A stretch of DNA of 21,622 nucleotides from Chara braunii (GCA_003427395.1 BFEA01000341.1:1714554-1736175), one strand, 5' to 3'; counted from the first letter of the stretch, positions 8,893 to 18,210 are shown. Notes: a model not told the origin generated them from the letters alone. Program-made: numbers and translations.

Positions 8893-9352
8893 CAATGACG
8901 ACGTGCGCCGATCATTCCAAGCACTCAAAACAGCCATGCTCATGGCACCCGTCCTTAGCATCTACAACCCCACCTTGACAACGAGAGTGACAACAAACGC
9001 TTCTGGCTATGGTGTTGGTGCAGTCTTGGAGCAACATGACAACGACGATTGGCACCCCGTGGAGTATTTCAGCCACAAGTGTCTACCATCAACTCACTCG
9101 ATGATGCAAGGAAGGAGCTACTCGCGTTCGTGATGGCTCTCAAGCGCTGATGACACTTCCTCCTTGAGCATCATAGGTTCATATGTGTCACTGACAATAA
9201 ACCGTTAACCTACTACAAGATGCCGGATACGGTGAGCAGCACAATCGAACGATGGATGTACTTCATCGACCAATTTGATTTTACACCGAAACACCTCGCC
9301 AGCCTCTCCAATCACACAACACATGCACTCTTGCAAAGACCCGACCTTTCGC
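8893..9352 (+). pseudogene. pol: RNase H domain remnant
   Basis: Degrades the RNA strand of the RNA-DNA hybrid. The connection SFQALKTAMLMAPVL is followed by TTNASGYGVGAVLEQ, where the first catalytic residue of the usual TDASxxGxGAVL motif is Asn rather than Asp, then HPVEYFSHK. A frameshift near 9080 leads to DDARKELLAFVMALK (second acidic residue kept), two adjacent stops (about 9148-9153), then VTDNKPLTYY with the third Asp retained, and the RWMYFIDQFDF segment. The domain ends at a stop near 9355. It is inactive because of the stops, the frame change and the D-to-N change. Confidence 0.85.
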
Positions 9353-9353
9353 T

Positions 9354-10550
9354 ATGACACATCATGCCTTCGCATTCGACGAGGAACTTCAGTGGCATTT
9401 CATTCAGGGCTACCAATCCGATCCAGATTTTGCCACGCTATATGCGCAGCTATCTTCGGATCACCCGCCGGCCAGCCATTATCGCATCGCCGACAGGTAC
9501 TTGCTTCTCCACTCGCGAGGCAAGGACTTATTGTTTTCCTCACGAGACCGTCGTCTTCGAACTTACCTTCTCGGTGAGCACCACGACTCAAGACTCGCCG
9601 TCCATTTTGGAGTCAACCGCACTATTGCATGACTTCGGCAACGATTCTGGTGGCCTCACCTCATTACTGATGTCACTCGGTATTACGACTCTTGCGAAGT
9701 TTGTCGACACAGCAAGCCCCGCAATCGCAATCCCTATGGCGAGTTGCGCCCGATGCCTATCCCACGGGAACCCGGCCTCTCCATTGCCATGGACGTCACC
9801 GGTCCGTTTCCCCGCGACCGCCTCGGGCACGACGGCATCCTCACAGTCGTTGACCGTTTGAGTAAGTACGCGCGGGTTTCTCCCTTGCAAGTACTACGCC
9901 ACGGTTCCCGAACTTGCGCTCCTCTTGCACACTCGCTGGATTTGCAGCCATGGCGTACCGGAAGACATCGTTTGCGACCACGACACACATTTCATGTCTG
10001 CATTCTGGACTTCTCTCATGCAGGAATCTGGCATCAAGATGAAACGAAGTTCAGCTCGGCATCCACGAAGACGGGCAAACGAGCGGGCACATCAAACAAC
10101 TCAAATGATGCTCCGTACGCTCATCCATCCGGATCAGAAGGATTGGGTTGACGGCCTCCCCGACATCAAGTTTGCCTACAACACTTCGTTGCATCCGACA
10201 ATCGGCATGACTCCATTTGTGTTGCACCCTGGTGGTCGGAAAGGCTGTATCTTCGCCGATCTTCTATTGCCACGACCAACCGACATAGACGCTTCTTGCT
10301 CTCCCTCTTCCGTCCGGAAGTATAGGGAATTGCTGGCTCAAGCCTGTGTGAACATGCAAAAGGCTAAGTCCGCATGCAGCAGCCAGCCAACAGTCGTTGC
10401 GTGCCATGTCCCATCCGCGCCGGTGATCTGGTTTCGGTCTCCGCTGAAGAGTTTGCACTCGAACAGGACGTTTCGCGCAAACTACTCCCCAAGTGGTTTG
10501 GAACTTTGGACCATGGCCCGTAACATCAGCCGCGGGCGATGAGCCCGATG
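9354..10550 (+). pseudogene. pol: Integrase remnant (HHCC, DDE core)
   Basis: Inserts the cDNA into the host genome. A frame from 9354 gives the zinc-binding H...H segment (HDSRLAVHFG, about 9580-9610), a stop at 9630-9632, then RFWWPHL and the C-x2-C pair in SCEVCRHSK. The core begins IAMDVTGPF, with the first Asp at 9792-9794. A one-base shift near 9870 (extra g in cgcgggtttctc) moves into a second frame with CDHDTHF (second Asp, 9976-9978) and NERAHQ (Glu, 10081-10083). The residues just before this Glu read HPRRRAN instead of the usual HPQTDGQT, as if two small indels compensated. The GPWPV, INIPPH and HPIFHASKL segments follow in a third frame (10493-10640). Confidence 0.88.
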
Positions 10551-10639
10551 GCCCCTCATTTGTGATCAACATTCCCCCGCATCTAACGGTCCATCCAATC
10601 TTTCACGCCTCAAAGTTGGCGACACACACCAACTTAGAG

Positions 10640-10949
10640 CGAAGACATCCCGGGTCGACGATCGCAAGACCCTCCATCTATGGATGGTCATCAGGAAGTT
10701 GACCGCGTCATCACGGATCGCAAGCATGGAAGCAAGCCTCGACAATACAAAGTTACCTTCAAAGGATGCGATCCTGACGACACTCGATGGATTTCAGGAA
10801 CAGATTTGAAAGCATCAGGACCGCTGATCTACGCCCTTTACGAACCACAAAGGTTACACGACCCGCCCCTCCCACCCAAACTCCAGTCCCTCCCTCAGAC
10901 AGGCAGCTTCGCCCTCACAAGTAAGCTCGATCTTTCAAGGAGGGGGGGA
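10640..10949 (+). pseudogene. pol: Chromodomain-like C-terminus of integrase, copy 1
   Basis: The segment VDRVITDRKHGSKPRQYKVT followed by FKGCDPDDTRW and a DL motif (about 10696-10810) matches the general chromodomain pattern ILdhR...YLVkWkG...tWe...dL. This module in chromoviruses steers integration to marked chromatin. It is followed by a Pro-rich tail and the polypurine tract. Aromatic-cage residues appear only partly kept. Copy two lies at 11188-11466. Confidence 0.65.
10937..10948 (+). promoter_or_regulatory. Polypurine tract, internal copy
   Basis: AAGGAGGGGGGG directly precedes (one base between) a TGTGGCATATTGCG LTR start. It would prime plus-strand synthesis. An equivalent tract lies at 11454-11465. 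Confidence 0.8.
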
Positions 10950-11187
10950 TGTGGCATATTGCGCAGCCACACGGCCCTGCAGGGCCCGACCAGTGTCGTC
11001 TCTGCCTAAAAGCCTGAAAACAAGTGCCTACAAGCTCTGTGTCGTTTCAGCCTGAAAGCCTGAAAACAAGGGCCTACAGGCCCTGTGTCGTCTCAGCCTA
11101 AAAGCCTGAAAATGAGGGTCATTTTCAGGCCCTCATGAAGTTGAGCTGCCCTGAAACTTAGGTACCAGACCAGGGTTTTAGCACAGG
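10950..11187 (+). repeat. Truncated extra U3 fragment
   Basis: The first 238 bases of an LTR with two regular 46-bp U3 units (11005, 11051) and the divergent unit (11097). It ends abruptly after gttttagcacagg, where sequence jumps back to the chromodomain region (atggtcatcagg). The full 3' LTR continues at the same point with ccattttgggcctg. Confidence 0.9.
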
Positions 11188-11466
11188 ATGGTCATCAGGA
11201 AGTTGACCGCGTCATCACAGATCGCAAGTATGGCCGCAAGCCTCGACAATACAAAGTTACCTTCAAAGCATGCGATCCCGACGACACTCGATGGATTTCA
11301 GGAGCAGGTTTGAAAGCATCCGCACCACTGATCTACGCTCACTACGAACCACAAAGGTTAGCTCAAGAAGTTTTACGACCTGCCCCTCCCACCGGAACTT
11401 CGGTCCCTCCCTCAGACAGGCAGCTTCGCCCTCACAGGTAAGCTCGGTCTTTCAAGGAGGGGGGGT
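11188..11466 (+). repeat. Duplicated chromodomain-PPT segment, copy 2
   Basis: Repeats 10684-10949, starting atggtcatcaggaagttgac. By eye the two copies differ at about 20-25 positions plus an 11-base or larger insertion after caaaggtta. Copy two ends in its own polypurine tract (11454-11465). The junction shares only the dinucleotide gg. Confidence 0.9.
11454..11465 (+). promoter_or_regulatory. Polypurine tract of the 3' LTR
   Basis: AAGGAGGGGGGG immediately before the TGTGG start of the full 3' LTR. It marks the plus-strand primer site. Confidence 0.85.
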
Positions 11467-12608
11467 TGTGGCATATTGCGCAGCCACACGGCGCTGTAGG
11501 GCCCGACCAGTGTCGTCTCAGCCTAAAAGCCTGAAAACAAGGGCCTACAAGCCCTGTGTCGTTTCAGCCTGAAAGCGTGAAAACAAGGGCCTATAGGCGC
11601 TGTGTCGTTTCAGCCTAAAAGCCTGAAAACAAGGGCCTATAGGCCCTGTGTCGTCTCATCCTAAAAGCCCGAAAATGAGGGTCATTTTCAGACCCTCATG
11701 AAGTTGAGCTGCCCTGAAACTTAGGTACCAGACCAGGGTTTTAGCACAGGCCATTTTGGGCCTGTTTTCAAGACAACCTTTGTTTGAACTTCAACGTCAG
11801 GGTCAGGCACGTTTTGGCATTGGCAAGAGCAGCCTCCTGGATGGGCCAACACTATATAGGACTGGCCCGCCTTGCAGGCTGCAGGTAGTTCATAGGGACT
11901 TCCCAGGCACTTCACGTGCAGGAGGCAGGAGGTAGTCTTCAGGATTCGGCAGCAGCACTCTGGAGGAGCGCAGCACGAGTAGTAGTAGCATGAGCAGTAG
12001 TCTTCACCGCTGGGCGCTATTAGGAGCTAGAGTAGCATTGGAGAGAGAGATGGTTGGCAGAGGCCAGGGAGACTTACCTGTGGCGCCATAGCTCCAGCTT
12101 CGTCTTCGATGTACCTGCAACAAGGCGCCACCTTCACAGGTTAGTACCAGAGAGAGAGAGAGAGAGAGAGAGTTGAAGTTCTTCCTCTTCTAAGTCCACC
12201 ATCTCTCCCTCACCCTCTCGCTACCTAACTTCTCAGTATATGCAGACTACGAGAGAGAGAGAGAGAGATTGGCGATTTCGGGACTTGACGACATTTGGAC
12301 TACTCGACATTGGGATTGAGACATTAAACGTAGGATTATTTAGGACTTGTACCGGAGACTTGGTGTTGACGACAGTCCTATCTTCCCCTCTTCTTCGTCT
12401 AATCCCCCTCCTGTTCGTCTGTGCATGTTTGGGACTGGCGCATTCTTCCTGTGTGAGAGCCAGGCCCCTTCACACCATACGATGATGATGATGTATGTTT
12501 GGTCTGCATTGCGACATTGATTGATCAGATCATTCAAATATTAGCCTTCCACTGCGCTATCTTGTACTATGTGAGAGAGGTCGGTTCTTGTACTGGTCTG
12601 CAGCGACA
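11467..12608 (+). repeat. 3' long terminal repeat
   Basis: Full-length partner of 2570-3730, with three 46-bp U3 units (11522, 11568, 11614) and the divergent unit (11660), TATATAGG at 11853-11860, the conserved 88-base block (12061-12148), a shorter GA run and the same closing sequence. It ends ...gcgaca before the ccacc target copy. Confidence 0.88.
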
Positions 12609-12613
12609 CCACC
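12609..12613. repeat. Target-site duplication, right copy (ccacc)
   Basis: Matches 2565-2569 exactly and follows the final CA of the 3' LTR. Confidence 0.75.
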
Positions 12614-13150
12614 ACACTACAGATGAAATGGGTGATCAAACAACTACATCACCGCCACCTCCCCTGGATGAGCATGGCCCTCAACAGTATCAGAAAACTC
12701 TCTTCTAACCACTCTGGAGAATATGGAAGGCATGTTCTGGACCATGGCCATGGAGTAGACAGTGAAGACAAAGCAACCAAAGCAGGCAAGCAGAAGACCC
12801 AAAGGCCCTTCCAAAACTGTACCAAAACAATGTTGGCCCTCCATACCGTTGGCATGGACAACAATGACCCCGACAAAATCCCAAACAACAAGGAACAAAG
12901 AAGAGGTTTGACACAAATGCCGTACTGCAATCAATGGATCACCAATGAAGCAACCTCACCGGGTCATTACTGTCAACTGAGCAGAGGGGCTGTCTTGGGT
13001 AGAGAATGCAGTCCAGGACAGTGTTGGTCCGGGGACCCCTTCCCCAACCGGGAGCCTCCGGTTGGACCGGCCGGCCGTCCGTCCCAGTTGACTCCTGTTT
13101 GGCCCCAGCGCATTTTTGCTGGGGGCGTCAAGACAGCCCCCCACTGGTCC
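12614..13150. other. Unassigned flank right of the element
   Basis: An open frame (12623-13465) starts here but soon runs into a polypyrimidine repeat. Its first 170 residues show no domain I know. If the gypsy element split an older LINE copy this could be its linker region, but no endonuclease or RT motif is visible. A perfect hairpin, CCAACCGG/CCGGTTGG, lies at 13044-13065, and a GCCCCAGC/GCTGGGGC-type hairpin near 13101-13126. Confidence 0.4.
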
Positions 13151-13152
13151 AC

Positions 13153-13960
13153 ATGCAACCCCCTTCGCCTCCTCCACCTCAAACTCTCCTTCACCTCCTG
13201 CGTGTCTTCTTCTTCTCCTCCTCCTCCGCTTCTTCTTCTTCTTTCTCTCCTGTTCTCATCCTTTCCTCCTCCACCTTTTTTTTCTGAGGAAAGCTCGACT
13301 GCGCCCGTCAACCCCACCACCTGTCGTCGGGCAACCCCCTCCCCCTCCTCCACCTCGTACTCTTCTTCCTCCTCTTCTTTATCCTCCTCTTCTTATCTTT
13401 TCCTCCATTCCCCCTCCTTTTTTCGGAGGAAACTACGAAAACTCGACTCGACCTGTGGACACTGACACGTCCCCCACCCCACGTCGTCATGCAAACCCCT
13501 CCCCGTCCTCCGCCTCCTACTCTCCTTCTCTGTGTCTTCTTCTTCTTCTCCTCTTCGTGCATCTTCTCCTCCTCCTCTTCTTCATCCTCCTTTCCACTTC
13601 TTATCTTTTCCTCCACTCCCCTTCGTTTCTTCTTTTTTCCTCTACAGAAAAGTACAAAAACTTGACCTCGCCCGTCGTCACACACCCCTACCCCTCATCC
13701 ACCTCCTACCTCTCATCCGCCTCCTACTCTTCTCCTCCTCCGCGTCGTCTTCTTCTCCTTCTCCTTTTTTTCTTGCCCTCCTCTTCTTCGTGTTCTTCCT
13801 CCGTTCCTCTTCATACCCTCCCTCCTCTTCAGCTGTTTCCCTTCTTCCCCATCTGGCAGCCATAGCCACAGCCTGATTACTCTTCTTCTTCTTCGTCGTC
13901 AATGTCTCCTACTCCTTCCTCTTCTCCTATTTCACCCCACTCGTCGTCATAGCCATGGTT
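13153..13960 (+). repeat. Polypyrimidine minisatellite, units of about 160-190 bp
   Basis: About 800 bases in which the plus strand is almost only C and T (tcc, ttc, ctt runs). A spacer punctuates it: tgcaaccccc or variants followed by cctcctccacctc, at about 13153, 13329, 13489 and 13680. A second recurring element, gaaaactcgactcgacctg or a variant, lies before each spacer. Four degenerate copies are visible. Open frames across it read Ser/Pro/Leu-rich low-complexity peptides and are not genes. Confidence 0.85.
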
Positions 13961-13978
13961 GCTGTAACACCGATGCTA

Positions 13979-14051
13979 ACACCCCCACACCCACCATAAA
14001 CCCCCCAACCCCTCAACCACACCCCCACCCCCCAACCCCCCACCACCACAG
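13979..14051 (-). other. C-rich block, possible G-quadruplex on minus strand
   Basis: At least six C runs of four to six bases separated by short A-containing spacers. The minus strand has the complementary G runs required for a quadruplex, and the plus strand could form an i-motif. Confidence 0.55.
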
Positions 14052-14940
14052 GATAAAAGTTTCGAGTTCATGGTTTTCTTTGCAGATTCTGACTGTTCTC
14101 GACGAGCGCAGTTGAATCCTGCTTTCAAAAATAGAAATGAAAAAAAATTCGGACCGGTTTCGAGCCCAATCGGAATTCCGGTTGGAGGACCCGGGTCGAT
14201 CCGGCCCCACTTCATCAGGCCGGTCCAGCCGGCCAGTTGCTGGCCCAACACTAGTCCAGAAGCTATATCATCTTTGGAATTAGGAGAGCCACTAGACAAC
14301 CTCACAGCAACGATTGAAGGCATTCCCTTCGCATGGATAAGGCTTCTGAAGGATGCTTTCACGTGGAAAATAGGGCCTGGGAAGTTCTGACAACCCACCG
14401 GACCCCCTCAAGAGCTTTCAAATTTCCCAAAAAGATAGGCAAGGACAAAATAGGGCCCGGGCAGTTCCGACAACCGAACGGACCCCCTCAAAAGTTTTCA
14501 GATTTCCCAAAAAGACAGACAGGGCAAGATTTCTCTCGTATCCTGTGTGGGAATTGGAAAATCTTCTCCAAGATCATCAAACGACTCAACTAGACACATT
14601 CCTCCTCATACCTGAGGATCGCCATATTTTTTATTATTTTTTTGAAAGCCCAGGTTCTTGTAGAGGTGGAATACTAGACAGATGGCAGTTACCCACAGTA
14701 CTCGGCCACTCAGTTGCCCAGATGAACCCCTTTGAAGACCCCACCCACCCTTCCTCTCATATTTCTGGCCCTGGCAAACGGCCACCCCCCCAATCCTACC
14801 CTAGTGTTAACCACCCAGGACCATCACTCATCACCGTCTTACCAGGTGACCTGACCAGACAGTGGCTGCAGGCAACCGGGCTAAACAGAGACCCCTACCT
14901 CCTGCTCAGCCCGGTTGAAGCAGACTCCCTGCAAGCCTGA
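14052..14940. other. Non-coding stretch with an 80-bp duplication
   Basis: The open frames here (for example 14070-14390 and 14545-14940) have no recognised domain. The only clear structure is the tandem pair at 14367-14526. GGCCGG-rich short palindromes occur at 14195-14240. Confidence 0.4.
14367..14526 (+). repeat. 80-bp tandem duplication
   Basis: The unit aaaatagggcctgggaagtt... to ...aaaaagataggcaaggac at 14367-14446 is repeated at 14447-14526, with about ten to twelve substitutions. Confidence 0.9.
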
Positions 14941-14945
14941 TTGCA

Positions 14946-15083
14946 CGGGGACTTCGGGAGCTAGGTATGAACATGCTACTACAGGTCTTCATGAGGGTGC
15001 ACAGTGACTCCCATCGGGGACTTCGGGAGCTAGGTATGAACATGCTACTACAGGTCTTCATGAGGGTGCACAGTGACTCCCAT
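14946..15083 (+). repeat. 69-bp tandem duplication (23 codons)
   Basis: The unit starting cggggacttcgggagctagg is present at 14946-15014 and 15015-15083 with no visible mismatch. The frame 14967-15248 reads it as a 23-residue repeat (LRELGMNMLLQVFMRVHSDSH core) and then continues into the next repeat family. I do not recognise the peptide and do not call it a gene. Confidence 0.9.
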
Positions 15084-15120
15084 CTAGCACAGTTGTGTGG
15101 TGATGATAGAATGCTGGGTC

Positions 15121-15760
15121 TCCTCCATTCCCTCTTGTGTCCCTGGAGCATGTTCCGGCCCTACGGTAAAGTGCAGTATCTCCTGACACCCCCAACATCC
15201 CGCACTAAGGAACTGCTACACCAGCCTCAACCCTATGCTGCGTACTAGGAGGGTTGCCAACCCTGAGTCATGAGTTATGGACTTAATCTCTAATCCTTAT
15301 GTTGTATTCATGAGTTATGGACTTAATCTCTTATCTTTATGTTGTATTACTTCGTGTTGATGGTAGAGAGAGATGGGGATCCTCCGTTCCCTCATATATC
15401 CCTGGAGCCCGTTCTGGCCCCACGGTAAGGTGCAGTATCTCCTGACAGCCCCAACATCCCGTACTAAGAAACTGCTATGCCAGCCCCAACCCTAAGCTAC
15501 GTACTTGGACGATAGCCAACCCTAAGTCATGTATCATGGACAGTATCTATTGACCCTGGAGAATTTATTAACCCTGTGTTATATGGTAATCTGTGAGAGC
15601 TGACAATCCTCCATTCCCTCGTATGTCCCTGGAGCCCATTCCGGCCCTCCGGTAAAGTGCAGTATCTCCTGACAACCCCGGCATCCCGTACTGAGGAACT
15701 GCTACGCCAACCTCAACCCTTGACAACGTACTAGCAGGATGACCAGCCCCAAGTCATAAT
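15121..15760 (+). repeat. Three-copy repeat, 227-259-bp spacing
   Basis: Copies begin tcctccattccctc at 15121, 15380 and 15607. They share about 120-150 bases: a ccctggagc segment, then ggtaaagtgcagtatctcct, then a cccgtactaaggaactgcta-like segment. Between copies one and two a 40-bp direct repeat (catgagttatggacttaatc...) is at 15269-15348. Function unknown. It may be a local satellite or part of an unrecognised element. Confidence 0.85.
15269..15348 (+). repeat. 40-bp tandem pair
   Basis: Units start with catgagttatggacttaatc at 15269 and 15309 and differ at two or three bases. Confidence 0.85.
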
Positions 15761-16084
15761 CTGGCATCAAACACGGGACCTCCTGTGAATCGTGCAAATG
15801 ACCTAACCTATTGACCTATACTGTGAAATAGTCTGTAGCTGTGCTCTGCTGGGCTCGAGAAACCAGACTCTACAAACCACCCAGCAGTCTCGTGACCACC
15901 CCATAGACCAAGAACATCAGGATGCCCCACCATCGCCCAGTCCCAACATACAACAACCATGGGCTACCCCGTGGGTGGTGGGCAGGCAGTGTCTGTAATA
16001 GCTTACCTGCATGATCCTGCATCATCCCAAGGGGGTGTGTGTCCAGCAGTGTGTCACTCTAACGACCTGCTGGTGTCCATGCGC

Positions 16085-16160
16085 AAGGTTGCAAGTTTTG
16101 AACCCGCCACCTTATACCACAATGCGCATTTTGAACCGGTGCTCTAACCACTGAGCTACA
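16085..16160 (-). other. tRNA-like sequence (tRNA relic or SINE head)
   Basis: Read on the minus strand from 16160, it starts TGTAGCTCAGTGGTTAGAGC, a standard tRNA D-arm containing a perfect pol III A box (TAGCTCAGTGG, 16158-16148). 53 bases later comes GGGTTCAAAAC (16105-16095), close to the B box. The segment between does not give a clean anticodon arm, and the acceptor stem is missing. A functional tRNA is therefore unlikely. A tRNA pseudogene or tRNA-derived SINE promoter fits best. Confidence 0.55.
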
Positions 16161-16732
16161 TGAACCGGAATCCATATCTAAATCATGGCAACGCTTTCAC
16201 CCACGCAAGAGCATTGACAACCTGGAGTTCAATCCAAGAGACTGAAGCAGGGAAGAGCAGAGTATGCACTTTCATCTGTCTTTGGCAAAGTAACTCGGAA
16301 TCAAGACCAAAGACCCACAAATCTAAAAGCAACGGACTACGCTGTCGCAACTTTGTCCAGACAGGCCCGTGGGAATCCAATGGGCTAAATAAAAGAAGAT
16401 GACAACAGGTATTGCACATGGTAAACTCACTCTTCTTTTCTTTTCTTTTCGCAAATCCCAGGAAACTCCTAAACCTGGGCACATTGAAACTAGACCAACC
16501 AAAATATGTAACATTCAGTGACTGATCACATACACGGCTCTTCCAGTTAAACCACCAGTACTTCCGAGGCACTTTTCTCCAACCCTAGAAACACCCTGCA
16601 CACCCAAAGAAAACGAACCAGCACAGCCTCCTTTTGGCTGGTGCTGCAAGCAATTTCGTTTTGGAGGCCAAGCCCTGAAAGTCACACGTATACGACAAGC
16701 GCCCGCGGCCGATGTATGGGTTAAAGAAGTGG
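16161..16732. other. Unassigned stretch
   Basis: No gene is recognised. The overlapping open frames on both strands (16160-16402, 16183-16572) show no known motif. An imperfect hairpin (cagcacagcc / ggctggtgctg) lies at about 16620-16648. Confidence 0.4.
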
Positions 16733-16966
16733 TGGTTTAACCAATGGCTCCACGAACACACAAATCAATCTGATCCCGAGAGTTTACCTCTCTGCAAAAT
16801 GTTCCCATGCACCCTGCTCGGCCGTTGTCTCCTCCTTGAACAGAGAAACTAAGCTGTGGTTTTACCTCCATGAACACAGAAAGCAATCTCCTCCAGACAG
16901 TTCATGTTTCTGCAACACGTTCCAATGCAACCTCGTGGACTCGTTATCGAACAGAGCAACTAAGCT
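16733..16966 (+). repeat. Diverged tandem pair, 124-bp period
   Basis: Units starting tggttt(a/t)acc(aatggct)ccacgaacac and ending gagaaactaagctg or gagcaactaagctg lie at 16733-16856 and 16857-16966. They share about 75-80% by eye, with small gaps. Confidence 0.75.
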
Positions 16967-18110
16967 GTGGTTCTCTTTTCTATCCTCCCACCCACATCGG
17001 TCATAACAACCCTCGTAGCCATCAAGACCAACCCCCCCCTCCCTACTCACCAGGCGCATCTGAAAGGGGATACCTGATGATCAGGGAGGTAACTTTTCGT
17101 ACTACCTGGAGGCAGCGATGTTCACTGACCATAGATGGATAAGACGCAGACAAAGTAGCAGCCTGGTTGCCGCTGAGAGACATGTTCAAGACACATATCA
17201 GATCCCGATGGTACAAGGTCGAGAACCAACCGGCTTGGTTTGAGACCAGGAGGGGCGAATTCACAGGGGAGTGGTAACTCATAGGGAAATCACATAAATC
17301 ATTGACAACAGGCTGAGATGAAGGAAATGCGATGTCACTGAAGTCAGCTTCTCGGTCAACTACAATCACGACTAAAACTTCAAACCCTGATTACACAACA
17401 GTTGAACAGCCCCAGCACACACTCTGACTAAGAGGAACTTCATAGAACAGGGAATTTGACAGTCGATCCTCCCTAAAGGAGCAATCAATCCTGATGAGGG
17501 GTCCTTCTTTGTGTTTATGTCGTATTGTCTGTATGCTTGCCGGTGCGAAGTGACGCTCCCCAGAATGGACAGCGAGCCAGGACTGTAAGGACCTTCTCAA
17601 AGGATTCACGTTGCAGACACCCCATCCCGGTCCCAGGGTCCTGACAAGTCCTAGTCCTAGGCTGGCCCGGTAGGGTAGGCCGTAGGGTCCAGAGGCCAAA
17701 ACATCGTAGGTCAGTAGGTGTCGGTAGCCCACCCGATACCCGACAAGAAAAGTTCAATGCAGTCCAACAGGCCCAAGTCCAGAATTCTGAAGCGAGTCCC
17801 ACGAAAGTCCGGGACCAACAAAATGTTTGCAGCAGACAGGCCGTGGCCGACTGGTACCGGTCTGAAGCAGGCCAAGCCAAGTCAAGTCCTATATTGGGCT
17901 GCTACAGTGCAGCGGCTGATCACTTGTTTAATTGCAAGATGCGGAAGCGCTGCTGCTGCTTGTGCAGTAAGGCAACTCGGGCACTTCACGCCTGGAGAAG
18001 GAAGCGGGCACTTGACAATTACTCCATAGCTAGGGTAGAGGGGGAGGAGGTAGGGTGGCCATAGCTGTCGAGTGTGAAGCTTACCTGAGTGGGTGTATCC
18101 AGGGTGACGA
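16967..18110. other. Unassigned stretch
   Basis: No coding or RNA gene is recognised. A short palindrome CCTGATGATCAGG occurs at about 17063-17075. The part from about 17930 may be the U3 of the LTR-like unit that ends near 18427, but no matching second copy of this part is visible downstream. Confidence 0.35.
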
Positions 18111-18169
18111 TCTAGGATAGAGGGAGCAGAGAGAGAGAGAAAGGCAGAGCACTCCAAGAGAGAGAGAGA

Positions 18170-18171
<2 letters not shown>

Positions 18172-18200
<29 letters not shown>
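18172..18200 (+). repeat. G29 homopolymer following (GA)n
   Basis: Twenty-nine consecutive G residues directly after a GA-rich run. The related copy at about 20280-20320 has gggagagagag units in this position rather than a G tract. Confidence 0.9.
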
Positions 18201-18203
<3 letters not shown>

Positions 18204-18210
18204 AGAGATA

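Larger units (their letters stand above)
2570..12608 (+). mobile_element. Ty3/gypsy chromovirus-like LTR retrotransposon, degenerate
   Basis: About 10.0 kb element with two LTRs of about 1.15 kb (TG...CA ends), a 5-bp target duplication, an iMet-type primer site, gag-protease-RT-RNaseH-integrase order, a chromodomain-like C-terminus and a polypurine tract. Domain order with integrase after RNase H places it in Ty3/gypsy rather than Ty1/copia. The C-terminal domain suggests the chromovirus branch. Gag and pol seem originally fused or in one reading phase, but at least seven frame changes, about ten stop codons and several deletions in RT make it non-autonomous. Over the last 210 bases the two LTRs differ at about 11 positions (roughly 5%, counted by eye), so insertion is old. 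Protein wording resembles elements I associate with Chara braunii; this is recall, not a search. Confidence 0.92.

Noticed and set aside
12623-13465. 280-codon open frame
   Set aside because: Its second half is the polypyrimidine minisatellite, and the first half has no recognised motif.
13116-13865. Ser/Pro/Leu-rich 249-codon frame
   Set aside because: A long frame is expected in a CT-only tract, which contains no stop codons; it is low-complexity.
14967-15248. Gene with 23-residue repeats
   Set aside because: The frame length is due to the duplication and a neighbouring repeat family, with no recognised protein; kept as a repeat.
17485-17515. CTGATGAGG as a second hammerhead
   Set aside because: No stem II or GAAA follows the CTGATGA.
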